Source: Gallaecimonas mangrovi
GTDB taxonomy: Bacteria; Pseudomonadota; Gammaproteobacteria; Enterobacterales; Gallaecimonadaceae
Direction: 5' to 3'
Assembly: GCF_003367375.1 (NCBI RefSeq)
Contig: NZ_CP031416.1
Coordinates: 441,501-505,500 of the forward strand
DNA length: 64,000 nt
The notes beneath the pieces were generated by a model. It was not told the origin of the DNA, did not search any database, and saw only the letters and a program-made list of their open reading frames with translations. This document shows, piece after piece, positions 1 through 9,202 of this stretch; the stretch's first letter is position 1, and each line of letters begins with the position of its first letter. The translations under genes were made by a program, and so were the position numbers.

Positions 1-533
1 ATCATTTTGGGCTTGGGAATGGTTTCGCGAATGGCCCGTTCCAGCTCCAGAAAAAAGTCCACGCCGGGCACTAAAGGTACCGAACGCACCTGGGCTCCGG
101 CGATGACGGCGCCGTATATGTGAATGGGGTAGCTGGGGTTGGGCACCAGCACGGTATCACCACTATCCAAAGTGGCCAGCATTAAATGCGCCAAGCCTTC
201 TTTAGAGCCGATGGTGACAATGGCCTCGTCTTCCGGGTCGATATCCACTTGGTAGCGGTCTTGATACCAGCGGGAAATGGCCCGGCGCAGCCGAGGAATG
301 CCCCGCGAGGTGGAATAACCATGGGTGTCGTCACGCTGGGCAACGGTGCACAGCTTTTCGACGATATGCGGTGGGGTAGGGCCGTCGGGGTTACCCATGC
401 TGAAGTCGATAATATCTTCACCGCGGCGGCGGGCGGCCATTTTCAGTTCGGCAGTGATATTAAAAACGTAAGGGGGCAGGCGATCGATACGGTTAAAGCG
501 GCGCGGCGGCTGGCCGTTGTTATCTTGGCTCAT
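1..533 (-). CDS. alaC: Alanine aminotransferase AlaC, N-terminal part (runs off the window)
   Basis: PLP-dependent class I aminotransferase that makes alanine from pyruvate and glutamate in the cytosol. The 177 visible codons start at ATG 533 and track the known AlaC N-terminus closely, including RIDRLPPYVFNITAELK, the substrate-binding stretch DFSMGNPDGPTPPHIVEKL, and TIGSKEGLAHLMLATLD. The PLP-lysine half lies beyond base 1. The upstream 230 bases are shared with a divergent glutamine amidotransferase-like gene. Identity is from recalled family sequence and is strong. Confidence 0.9.
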   Translation of the reverse strand, partial: MSQDNNGQPPRRFNRIDRLPPYVFNITAELKMAARRRGEDIIDFSMGNPDGPTPPHIVEKLCTVAQRDDTHGYSTSRGIPRLRRAISRWYQDRYQVDIDPEDEAIVTIGSKEGLAHLMLATLDSGDTVLVPNPSYPIHIYGAVIAGAQVRSVPLVPGVDFFLELERAIRETIPKPKM

Positions 534-764
534 TGAGTTTCTCTGCTACGTAAGCGCCCGGAACCGTCCGAGCGACGCTGGCCTTGTAGAGGCCTAGACA
601 TCCGAGCCTATACCGCCGATGTGATTTTGCCCAGTCTTTGCATAGGTTTTTTTCACAACTGTCATTTTTAGCCCAATTGTCGGCTAGCCACCGCCTTCTC
701 AACCCTTGCTGGCCTTTTAAAAAAGAGGCAATGTTGGCAAGCCGTTGGATGTTGGAGAAACTGC

Positions 765-1466
765 GTGAAAATCGCCTTGTTGCAAACCGATGTATTACAC
801 CCTGAATTTATTGAGCAATACCAAAGCTTTGGGGTTATGTTCCAGCAGATGTTTGCTGCGGCGGATATCGAAATACAAAGCGAGATCTTCAGCGTCATCG
901 ACGGTGTCTATCCGCCCAATCCTGATGATTTTGACGCCATGCTGGTCACCGGCTCTAAGGCCGATGCCTTTTCAAACGAGCCTTGGGTGCTGACCTTGGG
1001 CGCTTATTTACGCCAGCGCCATGATGCTGGCCAAAAGTTATTGGGCATTTGTTTTGGCCATCAATTGCTGGCCCATGCCTTAGGTGGCCGCACTGAAAGG
1101 GCCGCGGCGGGCTGGGGCGTTGGGGTAATGGCTTACCAGTGGCAAACAAAGCCGACCTGGCTTAATGATGAGGCCGCTACTTTTAAACTTATTTGCAGCC
1201 ACCGTGACCAAGTTACGCAACTGCCGCCAGGGGCGACCTTGCTGGCAGCTAACGACTTTTGCCCCAACGCCGCTTTTTATATTGCCGATAAGGTGTTGGC
1301 ATTTCAGGGGCACCCGGAATTTAGCACTGACTTTGGCGCCGAGCTTATTCATAAACGGCAGTTAGATATTGGTGACCCCTTGGCGCAAAAGGCGCTGACA
1401 AGTTACGCCCAAGGCCACGACGGCCTGGCCATTGCCAAAGTGATGCGAGACTTTGTTGGCCATTAA
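765..1466 (+). CDS. Class I glutamine amidotransferase-like protein (GMP synthase GATase domain family)
   Basis: Stand-alone GATase1-fold protein of 233 aa. The nucleophile elbow GICFGHQ puts the catalytic cysteine near residue 96, and the HPE of GHPEFS near residue 182 completes the usual Cys-His-Glu triad, so it is probably catalytically active. There is no synthetase domain, so the partner or substrate is unknown; stand-alone members are often called GuaA-like or YfeJ-like. The start is GTG at 765, eight bases after a GGAG box. The gene ends in a bidirectional terminator facing aroG. Confidence 0.8.
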   Translation: MKIALLQTDVLHPEFIEQYQSFGVMFQQMFAAADIEIQSEIFSVIDGVYPPNPDDFDAMLVTGSKADAFSNEPWVLTLGAYLRQRHDAGQKLLGICFGHQLLAHALGGRTERAAAGWGVGVMAYQWQTKPTWLNDEAATFKLICSHRDQVTQLPPGATLLAANDFCPNAAFYIADKVLAFQGHPEFSTDFGAELIHKRQLDIGDPLAQKALTSYAQGHDGLAIAKVMRDFVGH

Positions 1467-1493
1467 AAAAGCCGCCCTAAGGCGGCTTTTTTA
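1465..1493. terminator. Bidirectional rho-independent terminator
   Basis: A 6-bp GCCGCC/GGCGGC stem with a CTAA loop is flanked by an A tract and a T tract, so it can serve both the amidotransferase gene and the convergent aroG. Confidence 0.85.
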
Positions 1494-1505
1494 GCAATGG
1501 TCGTT

Positions 1506-2558
1506 TTATGAGGTGCGGCGTTTTCTAACGCAGGCGGCCAGTTCTCTCAGCACTTTATCGGTGGCCTCCCAGCCGATACAGGCATCGGTAATGGACTGGC
1601 CATATGTCAGCTCGCTGCCTTCTTCGAGGTCTTGGCGGCCTTCTACCAGATGGCTTTCGATCATCACCCCAAATATGGCGTTATTGCCTTCGGCTATTTG
1701 CGCGCCAACATCCTCTGCCACGTCTAGCTGCTTTTGATATTGCTTCAAGCTATTGGCGTGGGAGAAATCAATCATTAATTTGTTGCGCAGCTTGGCTTTG
1801 TCGAGTTTGGCCATGACGTTTTGCACGTCTTCTTTGCTGTAATTGGGGGCCTTGCCGCCACGTAAAATGAGGTGGCAATCATCGTTACCGGCGGTGGCAA
1901 CAATGGCGCTGTGACCAAACTTGGTGACCGATAAAAAGTGATGTGACGCTGAGGCGCTACGAATGGCATCGGCTGCAATTTTAATGTTGCCGTCGGTACC
2001 GTTTTTAAAACCGACCGGGCAAGAAAGGCCCGATGCCAGCTCACGGTGCACCTGTGACTCGGTGGTGCGTGCACCGATGGCGCCCCAACTAATCAGGTCG
2101 GCCAAGTATTGCGGGGTGATCATGTCCAAAAATTCGCTGGCGGTCGGCATGCCAAGGTCGGTCAAATCCAGCAGCAGCTTACGGGCAATGCGCAGGCCAT
2201 CGTTGATTTGGCAGCTGTTGTCCATGTAAGGGTCATTGATAAGGCCCTTCCAGCCGACGGTGGTGCGCGGCTTTTCAAAGTAGACCCGCATGACGATTTC
2301 CAGGTCGTCTTTGAGTTCACTGCGCAGCGCTTTTAATTTGTGGGCATATTCCAGCGCCGCTTTCGGGTCGTGAATAGAACAGGGGCCAACAATGACCAGC
2401 AAGCGGTCGTCACGGTCATTGAGAATGTTATGGATGGCGTGACGGGCAACCGATACGGTATGTGCCGCCTGCTCGGTCGTCGGAAATTTTTCCAAAATGG
2501 CGATGGGCGGTAACAGTTCTTTGATCTCGACAATGCGCAGATCGTCATTTGGAAGCAT
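1506..2558 (-). CDS. aroG: 3-deoxy-7-phosphoheptulonate (DAHP) synthase, phenylalanine-sensitive type
   Basis: First step of the shikimate pathway: phosphoenolpyruvate plus erythrose 4-phosphate gives DAHP. At 350 aa it has the length of E. coli AroG and its N-terminus (NDDLRI, then EIKELLPP). The metal cysteine sits in VGPCSIHDP (Cys60), the substrate loop is KPRTT (96-100), and GARTTESQVHRE is intact. Residues that bind phenylalanine in AroG (DMITP, and Phe-Leu-Ser near 208-210) are present, which argues for the Phe-sensitive isozyme over AroF or AroH. An AAGGA box precedes ATG 2558. Erythrose 4-phosphate is made by tkt further along the window. Confidence 0.92.
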   Translation of the reverse strand: MLPNDDLRIVEIKELLPPIAILEKFPTTEQAAHTVSVARHAIHNILNDRDDRLLVIVGPCSIHDPKAALEYAHKLKALRSELKDDLEIVMRVYFEKPRTTVGWKGLINDPYMDNSCQINDGLRIARKLLLDLTDLGMPTASEFLDMITPQYLADLISWGAIGARTTESQVHRELASGLSCPVGFKNGTDGNIKIAADAIRSASASHHFLSVTKFGHSAIVATAGNDDCHLILRGGKAPNYSKEDVQNVMAKLDKAKLRNKLMIDFSHANSLKQYQKQLDVAEDVGAQIAEGNNAIFGVMIESHLVEGRQDLEEGSELTYGQSITDACIGWEATDKVLRELAACVRKRRTS

Positions 2559-2611
2559 GGTGTTTTTTTCCTTTGAAGCAAACGTACTGATAAAAAGCGT
2601 AGCGCTCTACC

Positions 2612-3064
2612 TTAACCGGCTTTGTAAACCGCTGCATTACCGTAACCCTCGATAAAGGCGTTCGGCATTCTCTTTGGCCGCCCGCTACTCATTTCGATGC
2701 AGACAAAACGGACCTTGCCCCGGAACAGGGTTTTACCGTCGCTGACTCTAACCAGTTGGAAACCGCGTTCAGAATACAGCTTGCCATCTGAATTGAGCAC
2801 CCAGGTGCCCAGCAAAAGTTTATCGCCTAATAGGGCGGGGGCCAGATAATCATACTCGGCGTGTTGCATGGCCATGGCGCGGTTGAGCTGGCGGTAGCAG
2901 TTGATGCCCAATCCTAAAGCGCTGGTATGGGCCCAGGCAATATCACCACACCAGCCAACGTAGATTGCATTATTGGTATGACCCAAGGCATCAATATGCT
3001 CGTTGCCAACGCTGAGTTCTTGAATAAAGGGCCGATTATGGTCCCAGGCTAAGGTCGTTTCCAT
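2612..3064 (-). CDS. Acyl-CoA thioesterase, hot-dog fold (4HBT/YbgC-like)
   Basis: Predicted cytosolic thioester hydrolase of about 150 aa. The hot-dog signature HIDALGHTNNAIYVGW carries the D-x-x-G-H-x-N-N pattern of the YbgC/FadM branch, followed by the usual beta strands (YDYLAPALLGDKLLLGTWV, RGKVRFVCIE). The frame is open upstream to 3133, but an ATG at 3064 gives a family-sized protein and leaves 134 bases for a divergent promoter with the methyltransferase gene. No clear ribosome site is visible, so the start is the weak point. Substrate unknown. Confidence 0.75.
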   Translation of the reverse strand: METTLAWDHNRPFIQELSVGNEHIDALGHTNNAIYVGWCGDIAWAHTSALGLGINCYRQLNRAMAMQHAEYDYLAPALLGDKLLLGTWVLNSDGKLYSERGFQLVRVSDGKTLFRGKVRFVCIEMSSGRPKRMPNAFIEGYGNAAVYKAG

Positions 3065-3198
3065 GGTGGGTGGGTAGCGGTTGAAGTCGGCCCAAACTAG
3101 CAAGGCTGCAGGGCTTGAGCAAGGCCTCATCAATATCTGTTGTCAGCCAACGAGCACTGGCCGTAATATGCGCCACCGCACTGCACAGTGACCCCATC

Positions 3199-4542
3199 AT
3201 GCATAACGCTGCTGAGATTTTTGAGGTAACCGGTCTAACCGAAAAAGGCGACGGTATCGCCCAGTTAGGCCCGCGCCAAATCTTTATTTCAGGGGCGCTG
3301 CCAGGGGAAACCGTTAGCGCCCGGTTAACCGATATTAAGCCCCGTTATGCTCAGGCCGAGATGATAAGTGTGCTTGATGCGTCCAAGCAGCGGGTGGCCG
3401 CTTTTTGTAAACATCACCAGTGCGGAGGCTGCCAGATTGCGCATTTGGATTACCAAGCGCAGTTACAGCTAAAACGTCAGCGCTTGGTGGCTGCCTTAAC
3501 AAAGGCGGGGCTCACGCCGGCTGTTGCCCCCTGCCTTGGCATGGCCACGCCTCTTGGCTTTCGCAATAAAGCACTTTATAGCGTTCAAGAGAGCGGCGGC
3601 GGTTTTGAAATTGGTTTTTATAAAAAGCACAGCCACCAGCTCGTTGCGGCGGATGATTGCCCGGTGCAAGGCGCTAAAGTCAGTGCTTTGCTGACCCAGG
3701 TGCGCCAGTGGATGCAAGCCTTTGCCATAAGCGGTTACAACGAAGCAAAACACAGTGGCCAAGTGCGCGGCATTATGGTCCGAGAAGGCCGAAACAGCGG
3801 GCAGTGGATGTTGGTTTTGGTGGCATTAACCGCCCATTTACCTGGCCTTGATGATTTACGCCAGCGGTTTAGGGAACATTGTCCTTGGCTGAGTACGCTG
3901 GTGCTCAATATCAATGCCGAACCTGGCAACCGGGTGCTGGGTTTTCAGGAACAGGTATTGATGGGGCCTGGGTATATTGAAGAGCAATTGGCGGCGCTAA
4001 GGTTTCATGTATCGGCGCAATCTTTCTTTCAGATCAATCCAAGCCAAACTGAGCAGCTATACGCTAAAGCCCTAGAATTTGCCGAGCTAACCGGCAAGGA
4101 GCGCGTGTTTGACCTCTATTGCGGCGCGGGCAGTATTTCGCTGTTTCTTGCCGCCAAGGCCAAAGAGGTGATTGGCGTAGAAGTGGTAGCGCAAGCTGTT
4201 GCTGACGCCAAAACCAATGCTGCGCTTAATGGCGTGGAAAACGCGCATTTTTACTTGGGTAAAGCCGAGCAGGTGGTGCCAGCGCTTTATCAACAAGGCA
4301 TTAGGGCGGATGTGGTGGTGGTCGACCCGCCACGTAAGGGTTGTGACAGTGCACTGTTAAACACCTTGGTGGCGATGGCACCCAAAACCTTGGTGTATGT
4401 GTCTTGCGACGTCGATTCGCTGGCAAGGGACTTAGTAATACTTTGCCAACAGGGGTTTGTGGTAGATAAAGTGCAGCCGCTGGATATGTTTCCCCATAGT
4501 CTGCATGTTGAAACCCTGGCCAGGCTGACGTACAAACAGTGA
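3199..4542 (+). CDS. rlmD: 23S rRNA (uracil-C5)-methyltransferase, RlmD/RumA family
   Basis: SAM-dependent RNA m5U methyltransferase of about 447 aa. It has an N-terminal TRAM RNA-binding domain (about 1-60) and the four cysteines of the [4Fe-4S] cluster (CKHHQCGGC, then the DDCPV cysteine). The Rossmann core follows with DLYCGAGSISLFLA, and the catalytic Cys is in YVSCDVDSLARD. The core wording (FFQINPSQTEQLY, VVDPPRKGCD) resembles the RlmCD branch more than E. coli RlmD, so U1939 specificity is inferred. The frame is open from 3115, but ATG 3199 matches the family start. Confidence 0.82.
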   Translation: MHNAAEIFEVTGLTEKGDGIAQLGPRQIFISGALPGETVSARLTDIKPRYAQAEMISVLDASKQRVAAFCKHHQCGGCQIAHLDYQAQLQLKRQRLVAALTKAGLTPAVAPCLGMATPLGFRNKALYSVQESGGGFEIGFYKKHSHQLVAADDCPVQGAKVSALLTQVRQWMQAFAISGYNEAKHSGQVRGIMVREGRNSGQWMLVLVALTAHLPGLDDLRQRFREHCPWLSTLVLNINAEPGNRVLGFQEQVLMGPGYIEEQLAALRFHVSAQSFFQINPSQTEQLYAKALEFAELTGKERVFDLYCGAGSISLFLAAKAKEVIGVEVVAQAVADAKTNAALNGVENAHFYLGKAEQVVPALYQQGIRADVVVVDPPRKGCDSALLNTLVAMAPKTLVYVSCDVDSLARDLVILCQQGFVVDKVQPLDMFPHSLHVETLARLTYKQ

Positions 4543-4543
4543 T

Positions 4544-4572
4544 TTGTTAACTGCCTTGATTTTTGTTATAAA
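4544..4572 (+). promoter_or_regulatory. Predicted sigma-70 promoter for mepM
   Basis: TTGTTA (4544-4549) and TATAAA (4567-4572) are separated by exactly 17 bases, about 115 bases before the mepM start. No other strong -10 box is visible in this gap. Confidence 0.55.
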
Positions 4573-4686
4573 ATCACACATTGCGTCAAAAGCCTGAACT
4601 TTTTACGGCCATGGCGCTCTCACCGCCAGGCAGTCCGGGGCAGGGTCTTTGCCAGAAGTAAGGTGAATTGAGAGGGCCTTTTATTG

Positions 4687-5985
4687 ATGCGTCAAGTGAC
4701 ACCAGACAAAATCATCCAATCTTTTAATAAGTTACCTAAAGCGCACAAAATTGCGCTTGGCTCTGTAACTCTACTTGTTGCCGCAGTATTGATGCGTCCA
4801 AGCAGCGACGACACCGTGCCCCTATCTATCGAATTTACCGATGCCGTTGCCGGCATGGGCCTCAAGGCACCTACCGATGCGCCTGTTAATACCAGTAAGG
4901 CTGCGGTTGATGTGCCTAACATCGAATACCAAATTCAAACCGGTGATACCTTAAGTGGCATTTTTAGTCACTTGGGCCTAAACCAGGCCACCATGTATCA
5001 GGTGCTGGAAAGTGACCAGGATATCCTGGCCCTCGACACCCTCAAACCCGGTGACACCTTGCAATTTTGGCTGGGTGGGGAAAACGGCAATCAGCTGCAG
5101 AAATTGGAGTTACGGTTTAACCTGGCGCATCAGGTGATCTTCACCCGTATCGACGACAGCCACTTTGAAAACAAAACCATAGACCTGCCGGGTACTTGGC
5201 AAAGTAAGGCCTTGAGCGGCGAGATTAATGGCAGCTTCTATGGCTCAGCGCTGCAAGCCGGCTTAAGCGACAGCGAAATTGCCAGCATCGCCACCATCTT
5301 TAAAGACAAGCTTAATTTCTCCCGTGATTTAAGAGCCGGTGACCATTTCCAAGTGGTGCGTAAAAGCCAGTACATTGATGGCCAAGCCACCGGCGACACC
5401 ACGTTGCAGGCGGTGCGTATTGAAAATCGTGGCCGTGAGCTGACCGCGTTTTTATTCAGCGATGGCAGTTATTACGACAAAGACGGCCAAAGCCTGGTGC
5501 GGGCCTTTTTACGCTACCCAACCACCCGGCGTTACCGGATAAGCTCGCCTTTTAACCTGCATCGCCGTCACCCGGTAACGGGGCGTATCTCGCCACACTA
5601 CGGCACTGACTTTGCCTGCCCTACCGGCACCGCCGTGATGGCCACAGCCGATGGTGTGGTAACCCGTATTGCCCATCACCCTTATGCCGGGCGTTATATT
5701 GTGCTGCAAAATGGCGGCGAATATTCCACCCGCTATTTGCACCTGAGTAAAGTGCTGGTGCATAAGGGGCAGATTGTCAGCCGTGGCCAAAAAATTGCCC
5801 TATCGGGGGCGACAGGACGGGTAACGGGGCCACATTTGCATTACGAGCTGCGCATTAATGGCCGGCCCGTGAATGCCATGACTGCCAATATTCCTATGGC
5901 GGCGGCGGTGGCGAAAAAAGACATGCCCGCCTTTGAAGCTGAAGTCAGTAAGTTGACCCAAGCCATGGACAATAATCCGTCATAA
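4687..5985 (+). CDS. mepM: Murein DD-endopeptidase MepM-like (M23 metallopeptidase)
   Basis: Periplasmic, membrane-anchored zinc endopeptidase that cuts peptide cross-links to let new peptidoglycan in. Domains in order: a cytoplasmic start, one transmembrane anchor near residues 20-36, an OapA/LysM-like stretch (YQIQTGDTLSGIFSHLGL), a middle beta domain, and a C-terminal M23 domain. The zinc ligands are visible as HYGTD (His304, Asp308) and HLHYE (His383, His385). ATG 4687 is preferred over the TTG directly before it, since a GAGAGG box lies 11 bases upstream. In E. coli mepM neighbours lpxM; here the lpxM-like gene lies 37 kb away. Confidence 0.88.
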   Translation: MRQVTPDKIIQSFNKLPKAHKIALGSVTLLVAAVLMRPSSDDTVPLSIEFTDAVAGMGLKAPTDAPVNTSKAAVDVPNIEYQIQTGDTLSGIFSHLGLNQATMYQVLESDQDILALDTLKPGDTLQFWLGGENGNQLQKLELRFNLAHQVIFTRIDDSHFENKTIDLPGTWQSKALSGEINGSFYGSALQAGLSDSEIASIATIFKDKLNFSRDLRAGDHFQVVRKSQYIDGQATGDTTLQAVRIENRGRELTAFLFSDGSYYDKDGQSLVRAFLRYPTTRRYRISSPFNLHRRHPVTGRISPHYGTDFACPTGTAVMATADGVVTRIAHHPYAGRYIVLQNGGEYSTRYLHLSKVLVHKGQIVSRGQKIALSGATGRVTGPHLHYELRINGRPVNAMTANIPMAAAVAKKDMPAFEAEVSKLTQAMDNNPS

Positions 5986-6009
5986 AAAAGGCCCGTACGG
6001 GCCTTTTTT
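5985..6009. terminator. Bidirectional terminator between mepM and the MFS gene
   Basis: The perfect palindrome GGCCCGTACGGGCC (5990-6003) is flanked by A6 and T6 tracts. The stop codon of the MFS gene lies in the T tract. Confidence 0.85.
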
Positions 6010-7234
6010 ATGGGTTAATCAGCTTGTCTCTTTCGGTGAGTGCTGGGAAGAGCTTCATCCATAGCGCCACCACGCCGATGGTGCAGCAACCGCCGATAAT
6101 AATGGCTGGCACCACGCCAAACCAAGCGGCGGTTATTCCTGATTCAAACTCCCCTAACTGATTGGAAGTGCCAATAAAAATGTAGTTAACGGCGCTTACC
6201 CGGCCGCGCATTTCATCCGGGGTTTCCAGCTGAATGAGGGTTGAGCGGATCACCACGCTGACCATATCCGAGGCGCCTAACACCAACAGCGCTGCCATCG
6301 ACAACCACAGATTATGCGAGATGCCGAACACCACGGTGGCAAGGCCAAACAGGCCCACGGCATAAAACATGATTTTGCCAACCCGCCTTTCCATCGGAAA
6401 CCGCGTCAGCCATATCGACATCAACAAGGCCCCCACTGCCGGCGCTGATCTCAACAGGCCCAAGCCCCAAGAGCCGGTATGCAAAATGTCTTTGGCAACA
6501 ATGGGCAGCAAGGCAGTAGCCCCGCCCAGTAATACCGAGAACAAGTCTAACGAGATAGCGCCCAGTACCACCGGATTGGCACGGATGTAATGAATGCCTG
6601 AGAACAGACTTTTGAGGCTGGCAGGGGTTTTACGTGGTGCCTGATATTCATAGCGCAGGGCTACCAGCAAAGCAGCGGAGATGACATAAAACGCCACCGA
6701 GGTGCTGTAAAGCCAGCTGGCACCCAGTAAATACACCAATCCCCCAAGGGCTGGCCCTGCAATAACCGCCGCTTCGCGGCTGCCCGAGCTTAGCGATAAC
6801 GCTTTGGGTAGCAGCTGCGGGCTAACCAGGTTGGGCAGAAGCGCTGAGGTGGCAGGGGATTCAAAAGCGCGGGTTGCACCGAGCAGGCCACCGGTTAGGT
6901 AAATCATGTCAGGGGTCAGCTGGTGGGTGACATTGCTGTACACCAACAATCCCATGGTGGCGGCTAATACCAAACGGCAGATAATCACGATAACCCGGCG
7001 GTTGTATTGGTCGGCAATGTGGCCAGCAATCAGCGTTAATAAAAATTGCGGCACAAATTGCGCCAGGCCAACCAAACCCAGGCTCATGGCACTACCGGTC
7101 AGGTCATACATTTGCCAGCCGATACCCACCACCATCATTTGAAAGGCAAGGGAAGAGGCGATTTGGCCAAGCCAGAAGCGCACAAAAGTGCCATGGGCTA
7201 ACAACGAAGAGGAATTCGACATCGGGGACTGCAT
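6008..7234 (-). CDS. MFS transporter, MFS_3/EntS-like exporter family
   Basis: Inner-membrane 12-helix proton-driven transporter of about 408 aa. The first loop motif appears as GHIADQYNRRVIVIICR, and RFPMERRVGKIMFYAVGL marks the start of the second half. RGRVSAVNYIFIGTSNQLGEFESG is typical of the EntS/MFS_3 group, whose members export siderophores or drugs. The substrate cannot be read from sequence, and no siderophore biosynthesis genes are nearby. Start candidates are GTG 7252, ATG 7234 and ATG 7222; none has a good ribosome site, and 7234 is a compromise. Confidence 0.8.
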   Translation of the reverse strand: MQSPMSNSSSLLAHGTFVRFWLGQIASSLAFQMMVVGIGWQMYDLTGSAMSLGLVGLAQFVPQFLLTLIAGHIADQYNRRVIVIICRLVLAATMGLLVYSNVTHQLTPDMIYLTGGLLGATRAFESPATSALLPNLVSPQLLPKALSLSSGSREAAVIAGPALGGLVYLLGASWLYSTSVAFYVISAALLVALRYEYQAPRKTPASLKSLFSGIHYIRANPVVLGAISLDLFSVLLGGATALLPIVAKDILHTGSWGLGLLRSAPAVGALLMSIWLTRFPMERRVGKIMFYAVGLFGLATVVFGISHNLWLSMAALLVLGASDMVSVVIRSTLIQLETPDEMRGRVSAVNYIFIGTSNQLGEFESGITAAWFGVVPAIIIGGCCTIGVVALWMKLFPALTERDKLINP

Positions 7235-7296
7235 CTCTAACAACAGGGCCACAGTTTACCGAGACTGATTTGTGAGATCCCGTGTTATTCGTTCAG

Positions 7297-7887
7297 TTAT
7301 TCCAAAGACGGCCAGAGCTGTAATTGTTGTAGGCGGCTTTGCAGGGCTGGCAGTACTGTGGTGTCAAACCACGGATTACGCTTTAGCCATAAGAGGTTGC
7401 GGGGGCTGGGGTGTGGCAGCGGGAAATAGCGTGGGCCGTAGTCGGCAAAGTGCTTAACCCGTTCGGTGAGCGTGCGTTTGTCAGCCAGATAATAGTCTTG
7501 GGCATAGCGACCGATAAGCAGCACCAGCTCAATGTGAGGTAGCCGCGCCATAATGTGCTGATGCCAGGTTGGGGCGCACTCGGGGCGTGGCGGTAGATCA
7601 CCACTTTTGCCCTTGCCGGGGTAACAAAAACCCATCGGCATAATGGCAACCCGGTTGGGGTTATAAAATTGTTCATCGGTCATTTGCAGCCACTGGCGCA
7701 GGCGGTCACCCGAGGGGTCATTAAAAGGAATGCCGGTGGCATGAACCCGGGTGCCAGGGGCTTGACCGATGATAAGTAGCCGCGCTTTTGCAGCGGCTTT
7801 GACTACCGGCCTTGGCCCTAACGGTAGCTGGGTGCTGCAGCGTTGACACTGCGACACTTCAGAGAGTAATTGCGTTAAATCTGTCAT
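7297..7887 (-). CDS. Uracil-DNA glycosylase family protein
   Basis: Small (196 aa) protein of the UDG superfamily fold, probably acting on DNA. Motif 1 is GQAPG (41-45) with the following TGIPFNDPSGDRLRQWL, and the second active-site motif is HPSPRN (His159). CxxC at Cys14/Cys17 recalls the N-terminal cysteine pair of family 4 enzymes, but the further Fe-S cysteines are not obvious. The frame stays open to 8142, but ATG 7887 is the natural start and leaves only 28 bases to the divergent MgtC-family gene. Activity on uracil is inferred from family, not from specific residues. Confidence 0.78.
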   Translation of the reverse strand: MTDLTQLLSEVSQCQRCSTQLPLGPRPVVKAAAKARLLIIGQAPGTRVHATGIPFNDPSGDRLRQWLQMTDEQFYNPNRVAIMPMGFCYPGKGKSGDLPPRPECAPTWHQHIMARLPHIELVLLIGRYAQDYYLADKRTLTERVKHFADYGPRYFPLPHPSPRNLLWLKRNPWFDTTVLPALQSRLQQLQLWPSLE

Positions 7888-7915
7888 TCGCTTTATTGCA
7901 GTCAAGGACGTCACT

Positions 7916-9175
7916 ATGCACTTTGTGCCATTGCCAGCGTTGTTGCAATTGCTGTTATCCCTTGGACTGGGGCTGATTATTGGCTCCGAACGTGGTTGGC
8001 AAGAGCGAACGGGGGAAAGCGGTAGCCGCGTCGCTGGCATCCGCACCTTTGCGTTAATCGCGGTGGTCGGCTGCGTTGCCGGATTATTGGCGAACACGCT
8101 CGGCGCTTGGCTGGTTGCAGTCTCGGGCGGCGGTTTAGCCATGCTGTTATCGGTGGCTTATTGGCTCGATGCTAAAGGCGAGCATGATTACGGGTTAACA
8201 ACGCAGGTCTCCGCCCTTTTAACATGGAGCCTAGGGGTGGCGGTTACCCAAGGCTTGGCAACCGAAGCGGTGGCGACGGCAGTGATAGCGGCCGTGGTGT
8301 TACACCTCAAAGAGCGAATGCATCAATGGCTAATGCAGTTAAGTAGTGATGACTTTCGCGCCATTTTGCAGCTTTTGGTGGTGGCATTGGTGCTGTTGCC
8401 GATAGTGCCTAACCGTCAGCTTGGCCCATGGGGTGCCCTTAATCCCTACACCCTGTGGTGGATGGTGGTGCTTATTGCCTGCCTTAGCCTGATTGGCTAT
8501 TTTTCGCTGCGCCTTATTGGCCCAGATAAAGGCGTGTTAGTGACCAGCTTATTTGGCGGCCTGGCATCCAGTACCGCTACCACCTTAAGTTTGTCGCGAT
8601 TGGGCCAGCGTTTTCAACGCCCGCAGTTATTGGCGGCAGGTATTGTTACCGCTTGCGCCATCATGTTTATTCGCATGCTGGTGGTAGTGGCATTAGTTAA
8701 TGAAAACCTGCTGCCAGCCTTGTGGCTTCCCCTTGGTGCCATGTTCTTGGTGAGTATGGCAGTGGCGCTCGCGCTTTGGCACCAAAGTCGCGGCCATGTT
8801 GGCCAGACAGGAGTGGAAAAGCCAGCGCCGTTTCAGCTATGGCCGGCGCTGAAATTTGGCCTACTGTTGGCAGCAATTATGTTGCTGTCGAGTGCCATTA
8901 GTCATTGGTTTGGTGAGCAGAAACTGTGGTTAGTGGCCGTCGCTGCCGGCCTGGCTGACGTAGATGCCATCACCCTGAGCTTGGCTAAAATGGCGTCAGA
9001 TGATATCTCGACCACCACCGCGAGTTTTAATATTGTCTTGGCGGCCTTGGCTAACACACTGGTTAAAACTGGGTTGGCGTTATATGCCGGTGGCTGGAAC
9101 CTTGGCCGCTATGTGCTGCTTGGGCTTGGTAGTGCGATGGGAGTAGCAGTGTTACTGATGCTGATTGGCCTGTAA
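7916..9175 (+). CDS. MgtC/SapB and DUF4010 domain membrane protein
   Basis: Polytopic inner membrane protein of 419 aa. The first 140 residues form the MgtC/SapB domain (GLGLIIGSERGWQERTG and GIRTFALIAVVGCVAGLLA are its hallmarks). The rest is the DUF4010 domain, with LFGGLASSTATTLSLSRL and GLADVDAITLSLAKMA. Roughly a dozen hydrophobic segments are visible. MgtC-type proteins are linked to magnesium limitation and ATP synthase control, but the role of the DUF4010 fusion form is not established. An AAGGA box sits seven bases before ATG 7916. Confidence 0.82.
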   Translation: MHFVPLPALLQLLLSLGLGLIIGSERGWQERTGESGSRVAGIRTFALIAVVGCVAGLLANTLGAWLVAVSGGGLAMLLSVAYWLDAKGEHDYGLTTQVSALLTWSLGVAVTQGLATEAVATAVIAAVVLHLKERMHQWLMQLSSDDFRAILQLLVVALVLLPIVPNRQLGPWGALNPYTLWWMVVLIACLSLIGYFSLRLIGPDKGVLVTSLFGGLASSTATTLSLSRLGQRFQRPQLLAAGIVTACAIMFIRMLVVVALVNENLLPALWLPLGAMFLVSMAVALALWHQSRGHVGQTGVEKPAPFQLWPALKFGLLLAAIMLLSSAISHWFGEQKLWLVAVAAGLADVDAITLSLAKMASDDISTTTASFNIVLAALANTLVKTGLALYAGGWNLGRYVLLGLGSAMGVAVLLMLIGL

Positions 9176-9201
9176 AAAACGCCGCTTACGCGGCGTTTTT
9201 T
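9174..9201. terminator. Bidirectional rho-independent terminator
   Basis: Hairpin CGCCGC-TTAC-GCGGCG with flanking A6 and T6 tracts between convergent genes. Confidence 0.85.
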
Positions 9202-9202
9202 G

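Noticed and set aside
520-702. 60-codon minus-strand ORF upstream of alaC
   Set aside because: It overlaps the alaC start, has no ribosome site and no recognisable protein features; the region is better read as a divergent promoter.
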